Positions 1-6,037 of a DNA stretch of 8,537 bases are shown in pieces. Made by a program: the position numbers and the translations under genes. The stretch is from Candidatus Methylomirabilota bacterium (lineage in GTDB: Bacteria > Methylomirabilota > Methylomirabilia > Methylomirabilales > CSP1-5). A model generated the notes under the pieces. It did not search any database. It was not told where the DNA came from and was given only the letters and a program-made list of their open reading frames with translations. Position 1 is the first letter of the stretch. Every line of letters starts with the position of its first letter. The DNA is taken from positions 1 through 8,537 of the forward strand of contig JAHFDE010000089.1 in assembly GCA_023249165.1 (NCBI GenBank). Direction: 5' to 3'.

Positions 1-2
1 TC

Positions 3-479
3 CCAGTTGTGGCCGTTGCGATCTTGCTGATGCCGCATTTCACTTTTGCGCAGGGCGCGAAGCCCACCGGCACGAAGCCGCCGGCCAGGCACGTCGTAGT
101 CACGCCGGATCAACTGGTCTGGAAGCCGCTCATACCCGGCGTGGAGATGTCCGTCGTCTCCGGCGACCCGGACGGGAAGGGCGGATTGTACGTGATCCGC
201 ATCCGCACCAAGGGCGAGGTCAGGGTGCCGCCGCACTGGCACCCGACCGAGGAACACGTTACGGTGCTGGAGGGCTCGTTCCTGATGGCGCACGGAGACA
301 CATACAATGCCTCCAAGCTGATCGAGCTGAAGCCCGGCGGGCACTCCATCGTGCCCGCGACGATGCGCCACTTCGGCTTTCACAAAGCCGGAAATGTGAT
401 CGAAGTCTTTGGAGAAGCACCGTTTGTCGTCAACTGGGTGAATCCGGCAGACGACCCGAATAGAGCCAAGAAAAAATAA
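3..479 (+). CDS. Exported single-domain cupin protein, 5' end outside the window
   Basis: A small cupin beta-barrel protein, probably metal-binding. The frame is open to the left edge; the GTG at 9 is the first possible start, but it lies inside a hydrophobic stretch ending FTFAQG that looks like the end of a signal peptide, so the true start is probably upstream. Counting from GTG 9, motif 1 is HWHPTEEHVTVLEG, giving metal ligands H76, H78 and E82, and motif 2 runs from GGHSIVP to H121 (MRHFGFH). The usual three His plus one Glu are therefore all present. The protein ends in a lysine-rich tail (RAKKK) at TAA 477-479. Cupins cover many activities (dioxygenases, isomerases, decarboxylases, sugar binding) and nothing here fixes the reaction. 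It is separated from the oxalate-type genes by the toxin-antitoxin pair, so a shared role is doubtful. Confidence 0.8.
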   Translation, partial: PVVAVAILLMPHFTFAQGAKPTGTKPPARHVVVTPDQLVWKPLIPGVEMSVVSGDPDGKGGLYVIRIRTKGEVRVPPHWHPTEEHVTVLEGSFLMAHGDTYNASKLIELKPGGHSIVPATMRHFGFHKAGNVIEVFGEAPFVVNWVNPADDPNRAKKK

Positions 480-537
480 GCGTGGGACCCGGAGGAAATA
501 ACTCCGAGGTGCGCGTTCTCGGTCGCAGGGATGCGGC

Positions 538-566
538 TTGACCCGAGTCGTGAGATGATGTATAGT
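538..566 (+). promoter_or_regulatory. Sigma70-type promoter of the toxin-antitoxin pair
   Basis: A -35 box TTGACC (538-543) and a -10 box TATAGT (561-566) are separated by exactly 17 bases. Transcription would begin near 573, about 26 bases before the antitoxin ATG at 599, whose ribosome-binding site GGGAGG is at 587-592. The only gene upstream is the cupin, which ends at 479, so this promoter would make the pair its own unit. Confidence 0.6.
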
Positions 567-577
567 GGTGATGTATA
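556..577 (+). promoter_or_regulatory. Direct repeat TGATGTATA x2, candidate antitoxin operator
   Basis: TGATGTATA occurs at 556-564 and again at 569-577, a start-to-start distance of 13 bases. The first copy covers most of the -10 box and the second covers the likely transcription start. The second also contains the palindrome GTATAC (573-578). Ribbon-helix-helix antitoxins bind short repeated sites in their own promoter, so this is the natural autoregulatory operator. The repeats are seen; binding is inferred. Confidence 0.5.
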
Positions 578-598
578 CCGGCTTGTGGGAGGTCGTCC

Positions 599-847
599 AT
601 GCGCCGCACGCAGATTTACCTGACCGACGACGAGCGGAAAGCCCTCAGGGCGATAGCCCGCCGGCTGCGCAAGACCCAGAGTGAGGTGATCCGATCGGCT
701 GTAGACCGCTTCATCGATCGTCACGTCGACCACAGGAGGCTGGAACTGCTCCGTCACGGACGCGGTATCTGGAAGGACCGCCGTGACCTGCCCGATTTTC
801 GAAAGATCCGCCGCGAGCTTGACCGATCCGCAGCAGCGCGCGGGTAA
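599..847 (+). CDS. Ribbon-helix-helix (CopG-type) antitoxin
   Basis: An 82-residue antitoxin-like DNA-binding protein. The N-terminus RRTQIYLTDDERKALRAI has the form of a ribbon-helix-helix domain: a short polar beta strand (about residues 2-8), helix A (about 10-23), a turn near RKTQ, and helix B (SEVIRSAVDRFIDRH, about 28-42). The basic C-terminal part, rich in Arg and Asp, is the expected toxin-binding tail. ATG 599 is supported by GGGAGG 6 bases upstream. The stop is 5 bases before the PIN-domain toxin start, so the two genes are co-transcribed and probably coupled in translation. In such pairs the labile antitoxin blocks the toxin and represses the shared promoter, fitting the direct repeat over the -10 box. 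The domain is clear; the target site is inferred. Confidence 0.85.
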   Translation: MRRTQIYLTDDERKALRAIARRLRKTQSEVIRSAVDRFIDRHVDHRRLELLRHGRGIWKDRRDLPDFRKIRRELDRSAAARG

Positions 848-852
848 TCCCG

Positions 853-1239
853 ATGCCGGCGCGCTATCTGCTTGATACGGATGTGCTTGTCGAGTACCTT
901 CGCGGCAGTCCGAAGGCAATCCAGTATCTCGAAGGTCTGAAAGGTGACCTTGCCATCTCTGCCATTACCGTTGCAGAGCTCTTCTCCGGCGTGAGAGGGG
1001 ACGAAGAGCAGACGGCCCTTGAGCAGTTTGTTGAGGCCTTCCAGGTTGTTCCGGTAGGCGAAGACATCGCCAGGCGCGGGGGCTTACATCGGAGAGAGTA
1101 TCGGGCCAGTCATGGCACAGGCCTGGCAGATGCCCTCGTCGCGGCATCCGCCCAAGCGGCGGGTGCAGTCCTTGTCACTTTCAACCGGCGACATTACCCC
1201 ATGATCTCTGAGATAAAGGTGCCCTACCGCCGAGGGTGA
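853..1239 (+). CDS. vapC: PIN-domain ribonuclease toxin, VapC type
   Basis: A 128-residue PIN-domain protein, the normal length for VapC toxins, which are Mg2+-dependent endoribonucleases cutting tRNA or rRNA. The acidic active site can be followed through the chain: D8 in LLDTDVLVEYL (with D10), E42 in TVAELFSGV, D93 in GLADALVAAS, and the C-terminal TFNRRHYP block (N111), where many family members have a fourth Asp nearby; H114 is close to that place here. All three core acids are present, so the toxin looks intact. It sits 5 bases after the antitoxin gene in the usual antitoxin-toxin order. There is no strong ribosome-binding site of its own, which fits translational coupling to the upstream gene. 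The RNA target cannot be read from the sequence. Confidence 0.85.
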   Translation: MPARYLLDTDVLVEYLRGSPKAIQYLEGLKGDLAISAITVAELFSGVRGDEEQTALEQFVEAFQVVPVGEDIARRGGLHRREYRASHGTGLADALVAASAQAAGAVLVTFNRRHYPMISEIKVPYRRG

Positions 1240-1266
1240 AGGGAACGGCAAACTCCGCTCGCCCTC
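1232..1266 (+). terminator. Weak hairpin at the 3' end of the toxin gene
   Basis: GAGGGTGA (1232-1239) can pair with TCGCCCTC (1259-1266) with one G-T wobble across a 19-base loop. It overlaps the toxin stop codon and has no T run, only CTTGATT after it. It may slow or end transcription of the toxin-antitoxin unit, but the support is weak. Confidence 0.2.
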
Positions 1267-1309
1267 CTTGATTCGCGCTTCCCCGCCGCTCAGGCACGGT
1301 AGATTTTGC

Positions 1310-1338
1310 TTGACACGGTTTTGTGGAAATATTATGGT
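1310..1338 (+). promoter_or_regulatory. Promoter of the GntR regulator and gamma-delta genes
   Basis: A perfect -35 box TTGACA (1310-1315) stands 17 bases before TATGGT (1333-1338), which keeps four of the six -10 consensus bases. TATTAT at 1330-1335 is a closer -10 match but leaves only a 14-base spacer. Transcription would start near 1345, so the GTG codon at 1323 falls inside the promoter and cannot be the regulator's start. The real start is GTG 1389, behind AGGAG at 1377-1381. Confidence 0.6.
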
Positions 1339-1345
1339 CTGACCA
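1335..1345. promoter_or_regulatory. Perfect palindrome TGGTCTGACCA, candidate FadR-family operator
   Basis: TGGTC, one T, then GACCA: a perfect inverted repeat. Operators of FadR-subfamily GntR regulators (FadR, LldR, PdhR) have the general form TGGTnnnACCA. It lies immediately upstream of a gene for exactly such a regulator and covers the end of the -10 box up to the likely start of transcription, so binding would block the promoter. The palindrome is seen; autoregulation is inferred. Confidence 0.65.
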
Positions 1346-1369
1346 ACAGACCTCTAGACCTTCAGACCT
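1336..1369 (+). repeat. Three AGACCT copies with an 8-base period beside the operator
   Basis: AGACCT occurs at 1348-1353, 1356-1361 and 1364-1369, each 8 bases apart. The first copy, as CAGACC (1347-1352), is also the inverted partner of GGTCTG (1336-1341) within the operator palindrome. The block lies in the untranslated leader of the regulator gene. It could hold extra half-sites for the regulator (GGTCT/AGACC) or form a small hairpin. An 8-base spacing is not a full helix turn, so successive copies face different sides of the DNA. Confidence 0.5.
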
Positions 1370-1388
1370 CAACCACAGGAGTCAACCT

Positions 1389-2162
1389 GTGATTCTAAAA
1401 GCAATAAGAAAAACAAGGGTTTACGAAGATATCGTCACGCAACTGAAGGATTTGATCGCAGGCGGAAAACTCCGTCCTGGCGATCAACTACCCCCCGAAC
1501 GGGAACTTTCCGAGACCTTCAAGGTAAGCCGCGCCTCGGTCCGGGAGGCGATCCGCGCACTAGAATCTATGGGCTTCCTGGACACGAAACAGGGTGAGGG
1601 GACCTACATCGCCTCCAGCGTCGAAACCCTACTCGCCTCTCTTCCCTCCACTCTATTCCAGCGAAGGGATTTCCTCCTCCAGGTCTTCGAAGCGCGAAAG
1701 ATCCTGGAGCCTGCCATTGCTGCTCTCGCCGCCGAGCGGGCCGCCCTCGAGGAGGTCGCCCAGCTCGAGACCATCCTCACGGAGCAGGCCCGACAGATCA
1801 CCGAGGGAGAGACCGGGGTAGAGGCCGATACGCGCTTTCACTCCACACTAGCTGAAGCCGCCAAGAACGGAGTGCTCCTCAAGCTCAATGATGCGATCGT
1901 TGACAGTCTGCGGGAAACCCGTGAGCGGTCCCTGCAAACGCGGGGTCGACCCGCCCGATCCCTGGCGGGGCACCGGGAGATCCTGCAGGCCATTCAGACC
2001 AGAAATCCGGCCCGGGCCCGAGAGGCGATGCTCGACCATCTCGAGGCCATCGAGCACAACGTTTTGAAGTTGCAAGCCGAGGAACAGAAAGAGAGAGAAA
2101 GCGACACTCCGGCAGCCGTGAGTGTCGGCGCGGGCGGCGATCTGAGCACCAAGGAGATATAA
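1389..2162 (+). CDS. GntR-family transcription regulator, FadR subfamily with FCD domain
   Basis: A 257-residue regulator. Residues about 1-75 form the GntR winged helix: VYEDIVTQLKDLIAGGKL, then PGDQLPPERELSETF, KVSRASVREAIRALESMGFL and the wing DTKQGEGTYI. The rest is an all-helical FCD ligand domain with the usual metal ligands D147 and H151 (DTRFH), H195 (GHREI) and H217 (LDHLEAI). Such proteins are dimeric sensors of small carboxylates such as lactate, pyruvate or glycolate, and usually release DNA on ligand binding. GTG 1389 is chosen because AGGAG lies 7 bases upstream and the frame above it overlaps the promoter. A TGGTCTGACCA palindrome at its own promoter suggests autoregulation. 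It ends 27 bases before the gamma-delta gene and is very likely co-transcribed with it. The ligand is inferred to be the pathway substrate or a product. The C-terminal tail after about residue 225 is charged and probably disordered. Confidence 0.88.
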   Translation: MILKAIRKTRVYEDIVTQLKDLIAGGKLRPGDQLPPERELSETFKVSRASVREAIRALESMGFLDTKQGEGTYIASSVETLLASLPSTLFQRRDFLLQVFEARKILEPAIAALAAERAALEEVAQLETILTEQARQITEGETGVEADTRFHSTLAEAAKNGVLLKLNDAIVDSLRETRERSLQTRGRPARSLAGHREILQAIQTRNPARAREAMLDHLEAIEHNVLKLQAEEQKERESDTPAAVSVGAGGDLSTKEI

Positions 2163-2189
2163 CCCTCGTTCGAGACAGGAGGAAAGCGC

Positions 2190-3395
2190 ATGACAGGTTC
2201 GGTTGAAGTCGTCTACCGCGGGATCTTCCAAAAGCACTTGGGACAGCGAATCACCCGCGGGATCGTCCTCGCCGCCGTGAAGGAAGGCAAGGTCGGGATC
2301 TCCTTCGGGCGATACGGAGATTCGCCGGAGCGGAATGGGATCCCGGCCAAGAGCTTTGCCGTGGTGGCGGACAACGAGGAGGAATTGCAAGCCTACCTCT
2401 CCCGCTACGAACCGAGCAACAATGATGTGACCGTGGCGGTCGATGATACCCTCTGCAAGGGGGTGGAATCCTGGGCCTGGTACGGGCTCCAACCGATCAA
2501 CAAACTCACCCGGCCGGGCGGCACGGTCCTGGCCACCTCGATGCAGTCTCCTGAGGAGCTGCTGAAAGACTGCCACCGCAAGGATGCCGAATGGAGCTTG
2601 GCCGTGATCAAGGCGATCCCCAGCTTTTCCGGCCTGTGGGTGTACAAGGATGATCACACCGACGTCCGGGTCCTGGGCGCCATCGCCCGGTTGGCCCCCC
2701 ACGTGGTCAAGCTCGAGTCCGTGGAGGCCGCGATTCGGGACGAGTGGGGGGACGAGCTGAAGGTCGCCTCGGTCCGCAAAGCCTACGAGCGGGTCGAGAT
2801 CCGCAAGGTCCGACCGGATGAGGGAAATCCCGAGAAGCCCTACGAGTTCCAGCTCCCGAAGTGGTGGGAGATGAAGGAAGGGCTGGTCATTCCGGGGATC
2901 CCGGTCAAGCAGGAGGTGGAAGGCTGGGAAGGCGGATACCGCCCGGGTCGCAACCCCACCTTCAAAAAGTTCTCCACTCGCACCATGCGGCCGGTCGTGG
3001 ACTTCGAGATCTGCACCAAGTGCACCCTCTGCTGGCTGCAGTGCCCCGATTCCTGCTTCGACGTCACCCCGACCGGCCACTACGACGCCAACATGGAAGC
3101 CTGCTGCGGCTGTGGCGTTTGTGAGGCGGTCTGCCCGGTGGAGAACTGCATCACCATGGTGAACGAGGCGGCCTTCGCTGACAACGCCAGCCAGTTCGAG
3201 ACGTACGAGAAGGACAAGGACGCCTACAAGACCTGGCTCAAGGGCAAGATCGAGGACAAGGTTGTGACGTACCGCTCCCACGGATTCCGGTACCGGGGAC
3301 AGTACGAGGAGGAGCTGGCTCAAATGGCGGCCGGCGGTCAGCTGCATAGCGGGGTGCAATCGATCAATGAGGAGCCGGGAGCGGGGCCAGGGTAA
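2190..3395 (+). CDS. Oxalate oxidoreductase-type 2-oxoacid:ferredoxin oxidoreductase, fused gamma-delta subunit
   Basis: A 401-residue fusion of two subunits that are separate in most four-subunit pyruvate-type ferredoxin oxidoreductases. Residues about 1-210 are the gamma domain, starting VEVVYRGIFQKHLGQ with the GKVGISFGRYGDSPERNG block; it lacks the GRGGQG-type glycine loop of standard gamma subunits. Residues about 260-330 are the delta ferredoxin domain with two CxxCxxCxxxCP motifs (C275, C278, C281, C285 and C305, C308, C311, C315), each binding a 4Fe-4S cluster in the usual crossed way, with C289 and the VENC cysteine nearby. This part carries electrons from the thiamine site to ferredoxin. 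ATG 2190 has AGGAGG 7 bases upstream. A fused gamma-delta chain is the known layout of Moorella oxalate oxidoreductase, which has separate alpha and beta chains as here. The alpha gene follows after 211 bases full of inverted repeats, so subunit expression may be uncoupled. Family sure; oxalate specificity likely but unproved. Confidence 0.87.
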   Translation: MTGSVEVVYRGIFQKHLGQRITRGIVLAAVKEGKVGISFGRYGDSPERNGIPAKSFAVVADNEEELQAYLSRYEPSNNDVTVAVDDTLCKGVESWAWYGLQPINKLTRPGGTVLATSMQSPEELLKDCHRKDAEWSLAVIKAIPSFSGLWVYKDDHTDVRVLGAIARLAPHVVKLESVEAAIRDEWGDELKVASVRKAYERVEIRKVRPDEGNPEKPYEFQLPKWWEMKEGLVIPGIPVKQEVEGWEGGYRPGRNPTFKKFSTRTMRPVVDFEICTKCTLCWLQCPDSCFDVTPTGHYDANMEACCGCGVCEAVCPVENCITMVNEAAFADNASQFETYEKDKDAYKTWLKGKIEDKVVTYRSHGFRYRGQYEEELAQMAAGGQLHSGVQSINEEPGAGPG

Positions 3396-3423
3396 AGTGG
3401 ACGCACAACGGGCGTCCACTTTA
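3393..3423 (+). terminator. Perfect 12-bp hairpin at the gamma-delta stop codon
   Basis: TAAAGTGGACGC (3393-3404) and GCGTCCACTTTA (3412-3423) are exact inverted copies around a 7-base loop. The left arm contains the gamma-delta stop codon. There is no clean T tract after the stem, so it may act as a leaky terminator or as a 3' mRNA stabiliser rather than a full stop before the alpha and beta genes. No convincing promoter was found between here and the alpha gene. Confidence 0.5.
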
Positions 3424-3425
3424 GA

Positions 3426-3521
3426 GCAATGGAGCAACGGTTCGACTGTGCTCACCGCCCTGAGGCTGTCGAAGGGTGGAACATTTGAGCAATGAATTAC
3501 GGAATGGCGATGCTCCATTGC
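3426..3521. repeat. 11-bp inverted repeat enclosing the REP-like element
   Basis: GCAATGGAGCA (3426-3436) is matched exactly by its reverse complement TGCTCCATTGC (3511-3521), 74 bases apart. A second pair lies outside it: TTAGAGC (3421-3427) and GCTCTAA (3530-3536). The arms frame the whole gene-free stretch, like the ends of a small non-coding mobile element, but no target-site duplication is evident. Confidence 0.5.
3441..3473. repeat. REP-like palindrome, TTCGAC...CTCA/TGAG...GTCGAA
   Basis: TTCGAC (3441-3446) pairs with GTCGAA (3468-3473) and CTCA (3451-3454) pairs with TGAG (3461-3464), leaving an imperfect middle and a CCGCCC loop. The right half, CCCTGAGGCTGTCGAAGGG, is very close to a dispersed intergenic palindrome of the form CCCTGAGCCTGTCGAAGGG that I recall from many bacterial genomes. 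It is probably one copy of a repeated extragenic palindrome. Confidence 0.5.
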
Positions 3522-3543
3522 GGTCTAATGCTCTAATGCTCCA
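3511..3543 (+). repeat. Tandem TGCTC-type repeats before the alpha gene
   Basis: TCTAATGC occurs twice in tandem at 3524-3531 and 3532-3539, flanked by TGCTCCA at 3511-3517 and 3537-3543. Together they form a short array of TGCTCYAA-like units. Two TCTAAT boxes (3524-3529, 3532-3537) resemble a -10 box, but no -35 box stands at a suitable distance. The remainder of the gap to 3606 holds only the alpha leader with its ribosome-binding site. Confidence 0.45.
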
Positions 3544-3606
3544 CTGTCACGAGTCGAAAGACGTGTGCGGAGAGGGACACACCGTGGAGATAATGGAGGG
3601 AAGGCA

Positions 3607-4830
3607 ATGACGGTAGCAACCAAACCCGCGGCCGCGGCCGACAAGGAGATGCTCATCAGCGGATGCGCGGCCATCGCGCAGGCCCTGCGCCTCGCAGATA
3701 TCGACGTCGTCACCGCCTATCCGATCCGGCCCTACGACACCGTGATGCAGGCGGTCGCCAAGCTGATCGCCAACGGCGAATTGGATGCGGAATACATCGT
3801 AGCCTCCAGCGAGCATGACCAGTTCGAGATCGTCAAGCACGCCTCGGCGGTGGGCGCCCGGGTCTTCTGCGGGTCGAGCGGGGTGGGCTGGATGTACGCC
3901 ATGGAGGCTATCGCGGTGACGCCGGCGCTCAGGCTGCCGATGGTAGCGCTCGTCGGCAACCGGGCGCTCGACGACCCCGGGGCCTTCGGGTGTGAGCACA
4001 ACGATGCCCTCTGCGTCCGAGACCTGGGCTGGATGCTCACATGGGTGGATACGGCCCAGGAGGCCCTGGATACGGCGTTGATCGCCTATCGGGTGGCGGA
4101 AGATCCCCGGATCTTCCTCCCCTGCGCGATCGGGGCCGACGGGGCGTTTCTGACCCACTCCGAGACGATCGTCAAGGTCCCCAGCAAAGAAAAGGTGGAC
4201 CAGTTTCTCCCCAAGTATGATCGAGGGGACAAGCTGCTGCACCCGGATAATCCGATCACCATCGCCCCGCAAGTCAACGAAGACTGGGTGATGGAGATCC
4301 GCAAGCAGAACGATGAGGCGATGCGTCGTGCCCGCGGCGTGATTCAGGAGGCCTTCCGGGACTTCCACAAGATCTTCGGCCGGCAGGGGGGCAACCCCTT
4401 TGTGGAATCCTACATGGCGGACGACGCCGAAGTGATCCTCTTCGGCCAGGGCACTCTCTCTATGCCGGTGAAAGTCGGCGTCCGGAAGCTCCGGGAGCAA
4501 GGACATAAGGTCGGCTTCGTGCGCCTGCGCTGGCTGCGCCCCTTCCCGACGCCGGAAGTCCAGGAGGCGCTCGGGCGGGCCAAAGCCGTCGGGGTCGTCG
4601 ATCGGGACTACTCCTTTGGGTCGCCCAACTACGGCGCGGTGCTGTACAATGAAGTCCGATCCGCCCTGTACGATCTGCCGAAGCGGCCCCACGTCATCAG
4701 CTTCATCTGTGGACTGGGCGGCCGCGAGGTGACTTTGGATAGCGTTGTCGAGATGAGCGAGATCCTGCTCAAGGTCGCAAAGACCGGCAAAGTCGAGCAA
4801 CCCAACTATTGGATTGGGGTAAGGGGGTAA
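3607..4830 (+). CDS. Oxalate oxidoreductase-type 2-oxoacid:ferredoxin oxidoreductase, alpha subunit
   Basis: A 407-residue alpha chain holding the pyrimidine-side thiamine diphosphate domain (about 15-240) and the following transketolase C-like domain (about 275-395, from DDAEVILFGQGTLSM). ATG 3607 is chosen over an upstream GTG at 3565 because GGAGGG lies 6 bases before it. In pyruvate enzymes the substrate motif is YPITP; here it is YPIRP with R41. The glutamate that activates thiamine is E69 in ASSEHDQFE. A second arginine, R119, begins the loop NRALDDPGAFG with D122 and D123. As I recall the Moorella oxalate oxidoreductase structure, Arg31 and Arg109 bind the two carboxylates and a nearby Asp-bearing switch loop follows; both arginines match here with the same offset of 10. 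This is the best evidence for oxalate as substrate, giving 2 CO2 and two electrons. It lies 5 bases before the beta gene. A related small 2-oxoacid remains possible. Confidence 0.87.
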   Translation: MTVATKPAAAADKEMLISGCAAIAQALRLADIDVVTAYPIRPYDTVMQAVAKLIANGELDAEYIVASSEHDQFEIVKHASAVGARVFCGSSGVGWMYAMEAIAVTPALRLPMVALVGNRALDDPGAFGCEHNDALCVRDLGWMLTWVDTAQEALDTALIAYRVAEDPRIFLPCAIGADGAFLTHSETIVKVPSKEKVDQFLPKYDRGDKLLHPDNPITIAPQVNEDWVMEIRKQNDEAMRRARGVIQEAFRDFHKIFGRQGGNPFVESYMADDAEVILFGQGTLSMPVKVGVRKLREQGHKVGFVRLRWLRPFPTPEVQEALGRAKAVGVVDRDYSFGSPNYGAVLYNEVRSALYDLPKRPHVISFICGLGGREVTLDSVVEMSEILLKVAKTGKVEQPNYWIGVRG

Positions 4831-4835
4831 GAACC

Positions 4836-5888
4836 ATGACAAAGGCATTGACCGTTTTGCCGACCCAGAACCTTGAACCATTCAAGGGGGTCAAGAAGAT
4901 CGCCCTCGAGGAGTACTTTACCTCGGGTCACAGGACCTGCCAGGGGTGCGAGTCGGCCCTGGTGATGAAGCTCATGGCCAAGGCCGCCGGTCCCCGGACC
5001 GTCATCCTGGGCGCTACCGGCTGCATGTACGTCGCCAACACCACCTACTACTCCACCTCCTGGGTCGTGCCCTGGATGCACACTCAGCTCGGGGCGGCCG
5101 GTTCGGCAGCGGTGGGGACGGCGGCCGGGCTCAAGGCGCTCATGCGCAAGAACCGGATCAAGCAGGAGCCGATTAACGTCATCGCCTTTTGCGGCGACGG
5201 GGGCGGGGCCGATATGGGGCTCAGCTCGATTTCGGCCGCACTCACCTATCCCGAGTACAATTTCCTGATTTTGATGTACGACAATGAGTCGTACGCCAAC
5301 ACCGACATCCAACTCTCCAGCATGACGCCGTACGGCGCCAACACCACCTTCTCTCCTCCAGGGAAGGCCCGGCGGATCCTGCACAAGCGGTGGAAGAAGA
5401 ACGTGGCTGGCATGCTGGCGGCCGGGCACCCGGAGTGCCGATACGTGGCCACTGTGGACGCCTCGTACGCCCTGGAGATGATGAACCGGGTCCGCAAGGC
5501 ACTCACCATCGGCGGGCCGACCTTTATCCACTCCCTGGATCCGTGTCCGAAGGGTTGGGACTACGACCCGATCCAGTCCCATGATCTCGGGGAGCTGGCC
5601 GTGGAGACCGGAGTCTGGCCCCTCTTCGAGGTCGAGGATGGGGTCCTGAAGTTCTACGGCAAGTCCAAAAGCATCGCCCAGGGCCGCAAGCGGAAGCCGG
5701 TTCGGGAGTATCTGCTGCGACAGGGTCGCTTCGCCCACTTCACCGATGAAGACATCGAGTACTTCCAGAAAAAGATCGACCAGATGTGGGAGCGGTGGCT
5801 CATCCCGGGCGCCGTCTGCATCGCGATGAGCGACGACATCAAGAAGGCCCTGGCCAAGTCCGAGGTCGAACTCGCCACCGCCAACTGA
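4836..5888 (+). CDS. Oxalate oxidoreductase-type 2-oxoacid:ferredoxin oxidoreductase, beta subunit
   Basis: A 350-residue beta chain that binds the diphosphate end of thiamine diphosphate and one 4Fe-4S cluster. Cluster cysteines are C35 and C38 (RTCQGCESA), C63 (GATGCMY) and C237 (DPCPKGW), the usual four of this subunit. The thiamine-Mg2+ motif begins GDG at 120-122 (CGDGGGADMG) and ends near YDNESYANTD, with N150 and N155. The chain works with alpha to cleave the substrate next to the cluster and sends electrons to the gamma-delta ferredoxin domain; the complex should be cytoplasmic. ATG 4836 is preferred over TTG 4809, which overlaps the alpha gene, because AAGGGGG (4821-4827) lies 8 bases upstream. 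The alpha stop is 5 bases before this start, so the two are translated together. The gene is followed by a strong hairpin that closes the enzyme operon. Confidence 0.88.
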   Translation: MTKALTVLPTQNLEPFKGVKKIALEEYFTSGHRTCQGCESALVMKLMAKAAGPRTVILGATGCMYVANTTYYSTSWVVPWMHTQLGAAGSAAVGTAAGLKALMRKNRIKQEPINVIAFCGDGGGADMGLSSISAALTYPEYNFLILMYDNESYANTDIQLSSMTPYGANTTFSPPGKARRILHKRWKKNVAGMLAAGHPECRYVATVDASYALEMMNRVRKALTIGGPTFIHSLDPCPKGWDYDPIQSHDLGELAVETGVWPLFEVEDGVLKFYGKSKSIAQGRKRKPVREYLLRQGRFAHFTDEDIEYFQKKIDQMWERWLIPGAVCIAMSDDIKKALAKSEVELATAN

Positions 5889-5901
5889 TCCTTCCGTGTG
5901 G

Positions 5902-5929
5902 CGCGGGGTCACTTCCCAGTGACCCCGCG
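5902..5929 (+). terminator. Strong 12-bp hairpin after the beta gene
   Basis: CGCGGGGTCACT (5902-5913) and AGTGACCCCGCG (5918-5929) are exact inverted copies around a 4-base TCCC loop, 13 bases after the beta stop codon. The following bases are T-rich only in part (TATTACCTCTGTTGTT), so it is an imperfect intrinsic terminator. It separates the enzyme genes from the transporter genes. Confidence 0.65.
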
Positions 5930-6000
5930 GCCGTATTACCTCTGTTGTTCCCCCCCCCTTGTTTCCCGAGCTAGCCACACCCTACAACCGGAACCTGATC

Positions 6001-6026
6001 GGCTCGAACGCGACATCCTTCGAGCC
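6001..6026. repeat. 8-bp inverted repeat upstream of the tctC promoter
   Basis: GGCTCGAA (6001-6008) is mirrored by TTCGAGCC (6019-6026) across 10 bases. It ends 11 bases before the -35 box of the tctC promoter. It may be a binding site for a regulator upstream of the promoter or a second hairpin at the end of the enzyme transcript. Confidence 0.35.
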
Positions 6027-6037
6027 TCGTGACAGAT

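Noticed and set aside
490..506. Small hairpin CGGAG-GAAATAA-CTCCG after the cupin gene as a terminator
   Set aside because: Only 5 base pairs and no T tract; too weak to list.
1323..1388. Upstream start (GTG 1323) for the GntR regulator
   Set aside because: The codon lies between the -35 and -10 boxes and upstream of the likely transcription start; the added residues do not belong to the family.
1848..3518. Long open frame on the - strand (556 codons)
   Set aside because: It lies opposite the regulator end, the complete gamma-delta gene and the repeat-rich gap. The + strand has clear domains and cysteine motifs; the antisense translation shows no recognisable domain and is a by-product of GC-rich codons.
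3511..3543. Short tandem repeats as a CRISPR remnant
   Set aside because: Units are only about 8 bases with no spacers of constant length, and no cas gene is present.
3563..3582. GTGTG...CACAC inverted repeat in the alpha leader
   Set aside because: Only 5 base pairs across a 10-base loop, easily expected by chance.
2190..5888. Pyruvate or 2-oxoglutarate ferredoxin oxidoreductase
   Set aside because: The overall family fits, but YPIRP in place of YPITP, the second arginine R119 with the DD loop, and the fused gamma-delta chain with separate alpha and beta fit the oxalate enzyme better. Not fully excluded.
3547..5978. Two further long - strand frames (3547-4881 and 4806-5978)
   Set aside because: They are opposite the alpha and beta genes, whose thiamine and iron-sulfur motifs are unmistakable. 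No ribosome-binding sites or known motifs were seen on the - strand.
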